Source: Chrysomallon squamiferum
Lineage: Eukaryota > Mollusca > Gastropoda > Neomphalida > Peltospiridae
Reading direction: 5' to 3'
DNA: 64,000 nucleotides
Assembly (NCBI GenBank): GCA_012295275.1
Contig: CM022665.1
Location: 29,908,457 to 29,972,456, forward strand
The notes below the pieces were generated by a model. The model was not told the DNA's origin. It searched no databases and saw nothing but the letters and a program-made list of their open reading frames with translations. A program made the translations under genes and the position numbers. Shown here one piece after another: positions 1 to 12,300 of this stretch. Positions within the stretch are counted from its first letter, which is position 1. Every line of letters starts with the position of its first letter.

Positions 1-78
1 TATATTCAGGAAGTTTTTATTATTTATCTCACTAATGACCTGTAAAAAAAAAAAAAAGTTTTATAACATGTTCTAGAT

Positions 79-323
79 AAGTGGTTCTCAACCAGTGTGC
101 CACAAAATTTTGTAGAAAATCCAAACCTCAATTTAATTAGAGATCCTTTCATAAACCATTCTTCCATCATTGAACTTGAGTTACAGTTGTCCGCTGTCTA
201 TGACTTGCCATGCTTTTATTTTGCAAAATTCAAATATTTTTCATATATATTTAGCCAGGTGTGCCGCTATTTTTTCATGTGTTCCAAGGTGTGCTGTTGG
301 CAAAAAAAGGTTGAGAACCACTG
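79..323. mobile_element. hAT-like miniature inverted-repeat element (MITE)
   Basis: The two ends are inverted repeats of about 15 bases: GTGGTTCTCAACC on the left and GGTTGAGAACCACTG on the right. They are flanked by a near-perfect 8-bp target duplication, TTCTAGAT at 71-78 and TTATAGAT at 324-331. Ends of the type CAGTGGTTCTCAACC together with 8-bp duplications are characteristic of hAT transposons. At about 245 bp it is far too short to carry a transposase, and no transposase-like reading frame is present, so it is non-autonomous. It sits in the ETAA1-like intron just upstream of the first exon seen here. The left end has lost the first C of the repeat, which suggests an old copy. Confidence 0.72.
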
Positions 324-419
324 TTATAGATAAAAAAATATATACACACACAAACACCAATAAAGACTCTGCATATCTTAATGCTGCTTTGTTAATTAGC
401 ATTGTTTTCCTTGTTTCAG

Positions 420-3400
420 TCAAAAAATGCAGAAAAGGAAAAGATAACATGTCAGACATTGTTCTCAGATTTTTGGATGATGTAAGTACTGATCTTTAAT
501 GATTGTTTCTTAAAATCTGTTTCTGTATGTGTCTTTTCATCTTGTTGATTACTGAAAGTATGGTTCATGGTCTTTTTTTTTTCTTTTTTTTTTTCCCCAC
601 CTGCATTATCATCTTTCATATAATAAATCATTTCTTTATTTGAAAATGTCAAATTATTTTTAAAAATCAGTCAAAATAAAATTTTGGTAAAAGATAAAAC
701 ATTTTATTTTAGCATGGTGAAGTATCAACCAATACACCACCTCTGCTGAGTTTGTGGATGGAGTCAAAAAAAGAAAACACTAAGAAACCTGTTCCTGGTC
801 AAAAAGAAAGAAAAAACCAGAGGTATTATTTTCTTATCATTACTGACATTATATATAATGGCTATCTGTTTGCTGGTTTCTGAATTTTTGTAACATAACT
901 GTTTTATTTAGTTGGTTGTGGACTTTGGTATATAAAATTTACATACAAAATTCTGAATTTCAATGTGAATGAACACTTTGTCTATCATTGTACTTTAATT
1001 TGAAGATTTTGTGAATCTCATGGTTATTTCATTTACAACAACCCAAACTGAAACAGTTAGTTATTAGTTTATGTATATAAAAATAGTTTTATAAAACATT
1101 TGAAGTGTAATAATAATAACAATTTATAATGGAGACACAATTTGACAAGACTATATATTTTTATACATGAAAAACATTTGTTTAATAATAATAATAGATT
1201 TTAGACTTCATCCATTGACAGTATAACAAGGTTTATATATCATATTTCCAAGGAAATGTATTTGTTAAAATTATTTTCAGTACACGTCGCAGACGACGGC
1301 CAACTGGTCAGGATGAAAATGAGGCTAAAGCTTTATTACAGAAGATGATTGAACAGTGTGAAATCATTGGTATTCACTTGTTTTTATTAAAAGCGAAATC
1401 ATTCTTGTTTTATAATTTTGGTTCTAATTTGTAAAATTAAGTGAGATAACAATACATTATGGCCATCAGCAGAAACCTCTGTAATCTTTGGCATATGTGT
1501 TAAGTTTATTTACTTGTCATTTATATATTTGTAAGTTTAACATATTAGTCTGATCCTAACTGTAATGCTATGGTTTATATTTGAAACAAAAAATAATAGT
1601 TACCTTTATTTTTGAATTTTATTTCCAAGTTATTTTGTAAATTATTTTCTGATAATTATTAAAGTTTGAAAGATGTATTACTTTTATTATTGTTGAAATT
1701 TGATACACCTATTTATTGTAATAAAAAAAAACAACTAAAAATTGATATCTATTTACCATCCAAAAACCTTGTAATTATAAGTTATTTTATTTTGAAAATT
1801 TATTTTTAATGTTATGTTTACATTTGTGTTTTTGGTCTGGTTTTCAGAAGAACCCAGCAGTACAAACAGGTAATTATTCTAATTCTACTTTGATAATGAA
1901 AACCTAATGCATCTGTTAGTACAAAGATGCCTTTATCTTTCATGTTATATTGCTCTTATAAAATTGATAACACAACCAACAAAATATCTAAACTTCTGTA
2001 TTTTATTAGGATTAATTTTTAAAAAAATTTTTTAAATATTTGTTTTTACATATATATATATATACCTTTTTAAAATTAATTTATTATTTTATTCTGTAGA
2101 ACATCAGGAGAACAAACTTGTCTAAAAGGATTATCAGAGGGAAAAAACTCATCAGTTAAGCATAAATCTCCAAAATGTCAATCAAGATTGAAAGCAGATC
2201 CTGGTAGTTTATCTGATAAAGGTGACAATGCAGCTGTTAATGCTAGTTTAAAAACAGTCCCTTCAGAGAAGCCAGTTGAAGAAGATAAGAAAAATCTAAG
2301 TGATGATAACATTTGGCCTGATGATGACCTTTTTGCTGCTGATTCTTTAATTCTTGAGGCAACACAGCTTCCAGCAGGCAAAAGGAAACTCAATTCTCCA
2401 GCCAGAGAACAGCCAAATGTGAAAAATAAACGGTACACCTTTAGCCTGACAGCTGATTCTGGTGGAGCACCAGCAAAGGCTTCAGTTTCAAATACTTCAA
2501 ATTCTGTGCAAAATACAACTCTTGTTAAAAAATACTGTAACAGTGTTTATCAACCAACATCAACTATATCAAATACTACAGCATACAATCCATCATTACA
2601 ACAAAAGAGTGTTTGTCAACAGAATGTCCATACATCAAACATATCGGCAAAAGTTTGTGCTGCAAATAACAACAGTTGGAAAAAACACAGCAGTTTTGAT
2701 GACAAACCATCTGTTGTTAGAGATTTTTATGGACAATCAGTTCATTCTGATTCTAAACAAGGTAAACCTTCCTGGAGAAGAAGTAACAGTTTTTCTGGAT
2801 TGTCTTCTCCAGCACACAGACAGCCAACATGTACAGTATCCAGACCAGAGCCAGTATCCAACAGACATAAAAATACAAAGGTTGAAATAAACAATAATAG
2901 GTTAAATGTGACATCTGTGGGTACAACATACATTCAAGATTCTTGCCAGCCAAAGATATCAGCATCTTGTATCAGCATGTGTGAAAAAGAAGAGAGGACA
3001 AAACCACATAGTGACAACCAGTGTAATAATAATGACTGTTTGGATACAAGTATTTCTGATGAACTCTTGGCTCAGCTAGCTGAACCAGATGAATTGTTAG
3101 AAAGTCAGCTGACACCTAATGATTCACCTCATAAAGTTTCTGATGAATTGTATGAGGATGATCTGTTTGATGATGAAATGGATGATGTGATTAGAAGAAA
3201 AACAGGTTCTAAGAGAACAATTACCAAGTCAATGAATGCTAAGTACAGTGTTAACTATAGTGACAGTAACTCTGACTGTGATAGAAGAAATTATCCCAAA
3301 TCATCACTTCATGCAAATAAAGTTTTGCCAAAAGATTCCAGTAACAAACTACCTCACACCAGTGTTGCTTCAAAGGACAACGTACCCTTACAAGATTCTC

Positions 3401-4327
3401 AGAATAGGTTTACTTTTAAGAAAACAGTTTCAAAACCAAAGTCAACAAATGCTTCAGTAAATGACAGCAGGAGTACCATCTCAGATGTACAGTCTCAGAG
3501 TGGACTAAAATCAAATGCACAAAGCATCAGTAATGGTAAGTTGAAATACTAGCATTCATCATAGCTGAATGTTAAAGATTATAATAATTCCATTATATAT
3601 GACCACTATATTTCTTTCTTTGTATTTCAGATTATTGTAGATGAAATCAACTGCTAATATTCAAATATTATATAAAATATGTATGTGTGTGTTTGTGTGT
3701 AAATTATTAATGAATACACATATAATTTAACCTACCATCATTAATTTTGACATAATAGTATTAAGACTAAGCTTTAAGATAAAACATATGCCTTAAATTA
3801 ATTAAAAATGAAAATATGAATTGCTGATGAAAGTTAATGAAATGTTGACAATAATTTATTATTTCAGAATTAGAAAATCATTTTGATCTAGATACTAACG
3901 ACTCATTTCCTATAGACGATCCTTTGTTTGAAAGTCAGATTCTTGCATTCCTAGAGCAAGTTGAAAGTAAGTTTTTATATACTGAAATATACTGAAATTA
4001 ATATCAAGAAAATGTTTGAGAGATATTAACATATGACTGTTTGGTCCTGCCATCAGGCTAAATTGCTGGTCTGAGCTTAATGTCATTGGTAATCAGCACA
4101 CTGTATTAATATCTAATACTATATATATATATATTATTATTATTATTATTATTATTACAATTTATTTTATAAATGCTAAAGCAATTAAAATTATTTTATA
4201 ATTGTACATTTCAGCTCAGGAAACTCAGAACAGTTCACAGAATAATAAGTGTACTTCTAAAGAAATAGAGCAGAAACGTTTAGCTGCTTTGGAAAAGCAA
4301 AAGGTGAAAAAACAAAACAATATATGA
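420..4327 (+). CDS. ETAA1: ETAA1-like ATR activator, 3' part (5' exons outside window)
   Basis: ETAA1 is recruited to RPA-coated single-stranded DNA at stalled replication forks and activates the ATR kinase. Exons, with phases that join without a break: 420-481, 713-822, 1281-1369, 1848-1869 (22-nt microexon), 2100-3535, 3868-3966, 4215-4327. The first residues read SDIVLRFLDD..., then TNTPPLLSLWMES, which aligns with the human stretch SHIVNRI...TNSMLDMWIGE. The long exon is low-complexity and Ser/Asn-rich, with acidic patches (IWPDDDLFAADS near 2310; LYEDDLFDDEMDDVI near 3150) of the kind that bind RPA70N or activate ATR. The C-terminus, KEIEQKRLAALEKQK, resembles the RPA32C-binding motif near the end of human ETAA1. 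Stop TGA is at 4325. The N-terminal exons with the main ATR-activating motif would lie before base 1. Identity rests on short motifs, as this family diverges fast. Confidence 0.72.
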
Positions 4328-7300
4328 AATGTTTTGCTTATGTTTCAAACTTGGTGAAATAACATATAGCTGTGAGACGACGGAGTTCAATTCATAAAGG
4401 ATAGATGTGTTTGCTCACAATATAGATCATTTCAGTCACAGAAAATCTTTGACATTTTGTCCTAAACAGACATGTTGTGGAATAGGACAGTCTATAGAAG
4501 ATTACAGTGACAAGACCGTCATGGTAAATTTTATTAATGAAATTATATCATTGATTGATCACGTAGTTATTATATAACTTGTAGAAACAACCAAAATCCA
4601 GTGGTTCCAGTTATAAATGTGATTTTTTTATCACTTTTTAATGTTTGTAAATGTCAGAAATCACACATATGTGATAACATTCATTCCAAACTTTTGATGA
4701 CATTTTATGAATTTTATTATTTAAAAGATAATTTTTTTAAATTCATTATTATTATTATTATTATTATTATATTACTGGATTTAAAAAGCTGTTTGAAAAT
4801 GCAGGCCTTTTGTATTATTTAAATGTATTGTTCACTAATGCACAGAACAAATGCCATTTTTTTGGAAGGCAAGCAGTTGTTTATTTGTAATGTCTTCTTT
4901 TAAAAAATTAAAAATAATAATAATAATAATTGATATTGAAAATCATGAAGCTGAAATAATCTCAAAAAATATTTTGAGCTAATTATGTAGAGCTTTTCTC
5001 TATGCTATATTTTTGTTTCTCATTAACAGTTGTTGAAGAAAAACAACACAAAAAAATTTAAATGTATTCCTTTGGAATGTTCAGCAAAAGTTATTAAATA
5101 GCAAACTACTGTACTTTGGGTTTTGGATAAACTATCAATTTCTGGTGTAACAAAGTATAACTAAATTTTTGTTTTAGTTTGGTTTTGTATTTGTAATACG
5201 GAATAAAATATAGCTACTTTATAAGTGATAAGCTTATAAAGAGTTAAAAATGGCTTTTTTTTTTTGATGGTCGTTATTCTACATTTAGTTTGATTTGTTG
5301 GCAGACACTGCAGAAACATGCTTTGATATTTATAACGATAAAAATTGTGTGTTTGTGGATGTCACTAAAGACTAATAAAGACAAAAACAGAATTTTGTAA
5401 AAATATTCCATTTTCAGTTAAAGTATGTTTTATTCATGTCTGGTTGTGATACATGATTTTTCTATGAAATGTACCACACTTTTATGGGTCAGTTTTATAA
5501 TCAATGAGAATAAATATGATGTATTTGTGAAATGAATTTGTTGTTTCTCCCAAAATTACAAAATAGGAAATATCCTAATTCCCTTTTCAAAATTATTATT
5601 AAATATAATTATTAAAATTAATAATAATGTTTATGATTTAGTTCTATTTTGTTTAAATACAAATATCAAATTCATAATTGCCATTTTTTTAAGTAATTGA
5701 AATTTATAGTGTTTGTTAAATTTTCTTTTTTCATCTTTTTAACAAGGATTTAAATAGTATCCAAAACTTACAATTTATAATTTATCTTATGTTTTTGTTT
5801 TTTTGTGGAAATATTGAAATATGCTGAGAGGGTACCTGACTAACTGAAGTCTTGTTATCCTGGTTTATTATTTATAATTTAAATTTCAGAAAGATATTAT
5901 TTTTAGATGTTCTGTGTGTACCAAAGAAGTAATTTACAACATTTGATACCTGTTTGCATTACTTTAATTGAAAATTAATTTGTAATAAATATATTATGAT
6001 CATATGATTTGGTTAAAAAGGAAGAAAGAATAGTAATTAATTCAACCAAAATTATTTCCCTAATATGTTTATAATTATTATTAATATTATAAAAACTAAC
6101 ATTTTATTTGTAATGAGGTATTGACTATATTTGTCCTATTAAAACAAAAATAAGTAACATAAAAAGAGCTAAACACAAAGACTTTATAAAAATTTATTTA
6201 AGCTGTTTAAGAAATTCATGATTCAGAATACAATAACACATTTTTTGAGCAAAATAAGCCATAGAATAAAAAACCCAATTATAAATAAAAACATTTTTCA
6301 AAACATGTCATTCTGATGCAGCAAGGAACTAAACAAAAATAATTACACAAACAAAACTGATGTGAAATAATTGGTTAACTGTTATTTAACTGAAAAAAAA
6401 AACAAAAAAAAAAAAAAAAAGTTCATTATTTAATAAAAGCGAATTTAAAAAATCATAAAACAAAATCAGTAGGACCTCTAGCTATCAAGCATGATTATAT
6501 ATATATATATTAAATGAGATCAATGAATGGAGAATAGAAAAAAAAAAAATGATGATTATATAGTTAATATTACAAATTAAATGATGCTCTGTATATATAT
6601 ATATATATATATATGTATATAAAAGTATACTAAGAAAATCATTGCTGATCAATAGACCATAATTATGTATTATAAAATATAAAAAGTTATAAACATTAAG
6701 TAATTACATCAATTAATTTGTACATATTAAAACTGATTTTTTTATACATTTAAATCAGTAAATGTAATATTGCTATATACATAACATTCAGATATCATTT
6801 AAACAAGTTTTACTTGTATAGTGTAATATGCTATAAGCATTACCATAAATCATTATATATACACAGCATTTTTGTTGCATAATAGTTGAAGTGTCAAAAT
6901 GGCCTCTTTTTTTTTAATTAAAGAAAGTATAATATAATAATAATAAATAAATAAATTTTAATTTCAAACTCAATACAGTAAAATATTTTAACTGCTGTAT
7001 ATTTAAAAGTGAACAAGTGTATAGACAATGATAAAAAAGTCAGGTTGTGGTTTTGCATCAAAGCTGCCAGTAAGGTGAATATATTTTAAACTTATAATTA
7101 AAATATCAAATAAACATTTTATAATAAATGTATTTCATATTTCAACTTTTGCTATACCATTTAATAATTTATTAACTTGTAATAAATGTACTGTATTCTA
7201 GATTTAATATTCAGTGACTACTTCTGTGTGTGAATAGATTTATTTAACAGCACATTAGTGTATTTTAATATTAAATAGTAGGTATAAAACATTTACTATT

Positions 7301-8604
7301 AGGCAACAGCTTGTTATCAAAACACATGAATGTATGATAGTATGAACATTACAGGTATATTAAAACAATTATTTGAGTTAATGGAGTAATTAATCAAATC
7401 AATTAAGCATTTATAAAGAAAATGTAGATTTTAACATGCAAATTTCTATCACTTTCAGAATAAATTTATCTGAAATACTGCAAATATTGCAAATAATAAT
7501 AATAATAATCTGTTTGAAGTTTGAAACTTTGAATGTATACAAAATTTTAAAACATCACAAGAAAGCATATGCTGATGAATAAAAAAAATTCTTGCCCAAA
7601 AAAAAAGATTGTGTTGATGGCTACATATAGCTAATTTATTTGGATTTCAAATTTCAAACAGATTATTTTATTTATTCTTCCCATCTAGGGAATTGTCATA
7701 AAACAAGAAGCAGGATGCTGAATTACTGTCCATGTGAAATAAATAATATTAGAAATATCAGAAATATTAAGACCAATGTAAAAATCCTATACTAAGATTT
7801 CAATAATGACATTAAAAGTTAAAAAAGATTGATTAAAAAAACATCAAAACATTCATTATGTGGGACTTGAAATAATTAACAAATATTTAAACATATTTTA
7901 TTGACATTACAGAAACACTATATGTGGTTATTAAACAGATACATTTATCTTATTCAAACAATTCCTGAGTAACTAATGTCTCCTGATTAAAGACATTCAG
8001 CAGTAAATCATCACCAGGTTTATCATGTTTTTGATTAACAAACACTTTAATATGGAATGTTCTTGAAAAAGTATGTTTCTTAAAACAGTTTAAATGTACT
8101 CAAGCAGTAAACTAGGTAAGAAAATTGTAAAATTTTATATTAATTTTCTTTATCTCATTTAAATTTGTAGAAAATAGAATAAACAAAAGAGTGTTTAAAT
8201 AGTAAAATTAGTTTATGAACATGGAAATTTCACATTTCTCTTCCTTTAAATTAAATGGAATGAGCATTGCCTATGAAATATAATGGTAAAAAATAACAAC
8301 TTTTAAAAAATAATCTAGATGTTAAAAATATCGGTGATAAAAATATATTGAAGTAAAAATTTAAAAAAAAACCTTAAAAACAAACTGAAAATGTGTGTGT
8401 GTCTGAGTGTTTACATGTATGTGTACATACATATACAAATATTTACCATAATCTGTTAACATTATTCAGTAACTGAAATAGTTCAAGATCAGATGGAATG
8501 AATGGTAAAGATGAACACATTTCTCTGAAAGAAATTATAATTTTGCATAAACATCACATACTGCAGTTCAATGAAATTTTAGAATTTGTTGTGCTATGCA
8601 GTCT
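4328..8604. other. Convergent intergenic region with 3' UTRs of ETAA1 and bark
   Basis: No reading frame here looks coding. The region lies between the stop codons of two convergent genes and must include both 3' UTRs. A canonical AATAAA at 5202-5207 could serve the plus-strand ETAA1 transcript. Several TTTATT sequences, for example near 6190, could serve the minus-strand bark transcript, but none can be singled out. The rest is AT-rich sequence with short TA and TAA microsatellites and poly-A runs. Confidence 0.5.
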
Positions 8605-9302
8605 TCAAATCTCAGTTTCCACTGAGTCTTGATTCACAGGTTGTAAATGTCCATCTACATTAAGATGAAGGATTCTGTCTCTTGGAGAACTTCTGTAACT
8701 TGGAGGGTACTGTGGTCTCATTTGTCCTGCAGCTGGACGTTGCATGTGAGAGCTAGGTGGCATCTGAACTGGTGGAAGTCTGATTTGCCTTGAAGGAATG
8801 GTATATTGTTCAATTCTGGGAAGATCATTTTGAGAAGGTTGAATTTCGTAACTGGGATAATAAGGAGGTGGACTAACATTTTCCACACTATGAAATGCCT
8901 TTGATGCTGCCTGCAGGTTTTCTCTGCTGCGAAAATATGGGGTGGATTCCAAAAGGTTCTCAACACTATGAAATGGTCTTGACTGATTGTTCTTAATGGA
9001 TGATATTCGAGGCATAGGCTTCGGTGATTCCTGATACTGAGGCATTTGTAAGCTTGAATGAGAGTCATTGTGCAAGTCAGGTGTCATTGATCGTGGTGCT
9101 GGGACTGGTTTAGCTGCACGATTAACTTCTGGTTTCTGAAAGCCTGGAACATTTGCATACCTAGAATCTGCTGGATGACGTGGATCTGGTGGAGGTGTTG
9201 GAAGATTTGTCTGTCTGGGAAGAAAAATATTTTCTTTTATGGGAGTTGTGGGGCTCTCTGGCTGACTGAAACTAGACAAAGATTTACGTACTCCATCACT
9301 TT

Positions 9303-9335
<33 letters not shown>

Positions 9336-12300
9336 TTCATTTGGTACATCATCATAAACCTGAGACGATCCCACCTGCCTAAGATTTCCATTTTGGACTT
9401 GAGGAGGTTGTCCTGGTTTACCAAAATTCCTATTACTGTACACCACATTAGTTCTACTGCCAGGTGCTATCTTTGCCTTTTCATCACCGTCATCATCAAA
9501 ATCATCATCAAATGTATCACTTGCAAAACCATCATCATCTTCATCTTCCTCTTCTTCATCATAAGCACAATTATTCTGCCCTGAGTGAATTTTTCTCTGC
9601 AATTCTGGAGGAGCGTAGTTGTATCTGTGACGATTTCTCTGCAGCTGTTCCACACTTCCAGTGACTGCTTTAAATTGTTGTTGTGAAGGAATACTTTCCC
9701 TGCTGAGATTAACATCATCTGTACTTCTACCTTTCAATATGTGAGTGGAATGCATACTCCCAACACTACCTGTGATAACACTACCATTTCTTGAAGACAT
9801 TTTTGCAGATGTCTGTGAGTATTCATCCAATTCATCAATTCGTCTACGTGATGCAGCACCAGACAGAATTGTTTCTTGAGATTTTGTTCGCAGTGATCGC
9901 AGGGATGACCTCATGGATGCTGTCCTCTCAAATCTTTCTTTTTCACGTCGGCGTGATTTGATGAGCCACAGAATTGTTATAATGAGAACCACAATGACAA
10001 TGGTGCCACCAACTCCAACACCTATTCCTATTGCCATGGCTGTAATAGTGCTCTGAAGATCTGATGATGGGGCAACATAAGGATCTGTGAAAAAAAAAAA
10101 AATATCTGTTAACAGATTTTGTTTATCACTAAATACTGCAATTACATATTTTGATTTTTAATTTTTTTTTCAATTTTTTGTTGAATCTCTTAGAAGTAAT
10201 AATAATGATAATAATAAAAAAAAAAAAAAACTGCCTACTGTTTATTATCATTATGAATAAATAATAATACTTTACCTGTTTCACAAATGAATGGATTTAG
10301 TATTCTACTGCAGTCTTGTTCTATGATGATATAGTTGCGTTCAAGAGCTGTGCACCAACCAGACTTTGTGTCACCAGCAACCCATACTTTCCTCTGAGGG
10401 TCATAGTTATTCATCATCAGTCGAAGCAAGTAATAGAGGAAATCCTGACGATTCCTTGATTCTGCCAGGAAAGCTTTATTGTCCTGGTAAGAAAAAAATA
10501 AATTAGAATAATTAAAACAGAATTTTAAATATCATTTTTACAAAAATCACTGAACAAAATTATTTTGTGTCCTATCATAATCCACTGTTGCTGAATTCTT
10601 ATTTATTTTTAATTTCAAAAGACGGTTATCATTTTAGGCTTCTGGTTAAAAAAAAAAAATAAATAAATAAATAAAAAGTTTATAATACAGTTATTAGATG
10701 TATTATACCTTTGAAAAATGGGATGTGTATACAGCATATATTGAATTACAATTTTTATTGTAACCATTATATATTTTAATTATTTATTTAACTATTTCTG
10801 TGCCTTTGTTTGATGTCTTTTGTATTTCAGTCAGAAGAAAAGATTTTAGTATTTTTGAAATCTTTGGAATATTTTTCTGTGAACTACTACTTACTCTACA
10901 AAACTGATTAGCTTCATGGTAAGGCATCGCTCCTCCAATATAGCGGTAACATCGACCTGTGTCCAGTTTCCAGCCTGGTGCACAATTACCTTTAACAAAT
11001 ATATATATTATAACCCAACATGCTATTGAACTGATTATATACTGTGTGGTGTATCATATATACAGTGTATACATATGGATATTGTGTGTGTATTGTGTAT
11101 AATATTTATATGTTGTATGTCTCTTGTGTATATTGTGTAATGTATGTATGTACCTTACTGCAGTTGATCATAGAATAACATGTACATTTTATTTATTATA
11201 ACAGACAGTAAATAAAATTGTTTCCAAGTTATTTTACCATCAACAACTGATCTGTTATCCAGTTTGGGTGGATCAAAATTCACTTGAGACAATTTTGAAT
11301 CATCATCAAAGTCCCAGATTTTTCCATTGATGAAACCGTAGCGATCTGATCCCCACCAGTTCTGAGTGGCATTGATTTTACTTGCCAGATGGCTAGAAAT
11401 AAATTTAGTAATAATAATAATAGTTGTTGTAGGAGTAGTAGCAGTAATTATAGCAGTAATATTAATATATATAGAGGTGGTGGTAGTAATAGTATTAGTA
11501 ACAGTAGTACAGATGTAGTGATAGTAATAACAATAATAATGTTAGGATTAAATAAATCAATAGCATTAATGAACTTTGTATCAAATTTTTAATTTTATTT
11601 TACTGACATTTTAATTTTTAACTATTTATAATAAAAGCTTTTAAAAAAGGAAAAAGGAAAATAGAAAGTAACAACTTACAAAACATTGTCATCAGCTTCC
11701 ATTTCAAAGTCATTCAAAACATTGAGGATGTAATTATGCATGAACAGAGGTCTGCCACTTCCCACTTTAATAGTACTCTGATACAATGCTGTTGAGTTGT
11801 TGTCATTGAAGCCATTTCTCACATATTCCTGTCGAGCCTCTGCTAGAGGAAGGTTGTAAGCAGCAAGGATGTAATGTCCAATATTATTGGCAACAACATT
11901 ATAGGTAAAGTTGACAACAACATCTTTGATATGGACAACATCTCTGAAATCACCTGTAGTGTAGTTGTAAAAAAAGTTCTGATAAATGAGTATCTTCTCA
12001 TAATAATGACCAGATATGTTGAGAGCTTCACCATTTGTTCCATAAGCAAACAGGTTGTTGGTGATGTTGCCATGTAGAGCTGTAGCAACAGTTTTCGTGA
12101 AAGCAGACAAGTACATTCCACCTTTGTTTCTGCCAATGTAGTTGTGACTGAAATCAAAAATGGCTGTTCCTTGGAGAGAGATGTCCACTGTTGGAGGGGA
12201 TGTCAAGTTGAGTATCGCAATGCCATTGTTGACAATGTAGCACTGCTGTATGTACAAAGATGGGTTGACTTCTCCAACATTCTTGTACTGAATTCCTCCA

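Noticed and set aside
2462-2890. Open frame of 142 codons overlapping the long ETAA1-like exon
   Set aside because: It is an alternative-frame shadow of the real exon; the main frame joins upstream and downstream exons in phase.
9175-9357. Plus-strand frame ending in a Ser run
   Set aside because: It is the antisense reading of the bark poly-Asp repeat.
9277-9357. Short intron from CAG|GTTTAT (9357) to TTTCAG (about 9276) as an explanation for the bark frame break
   Set aside because: The join gives a frame that meets a stop within about 25 codons, and the donor is poor; a single-base indel explains the data better.
11389-11592. Asn/Ser-rich frame inside a bark intron
   Set aside because: It is made of TAATAA/AGTAGT microsatellite-like sequence and lies on the strand opposite to the gene.
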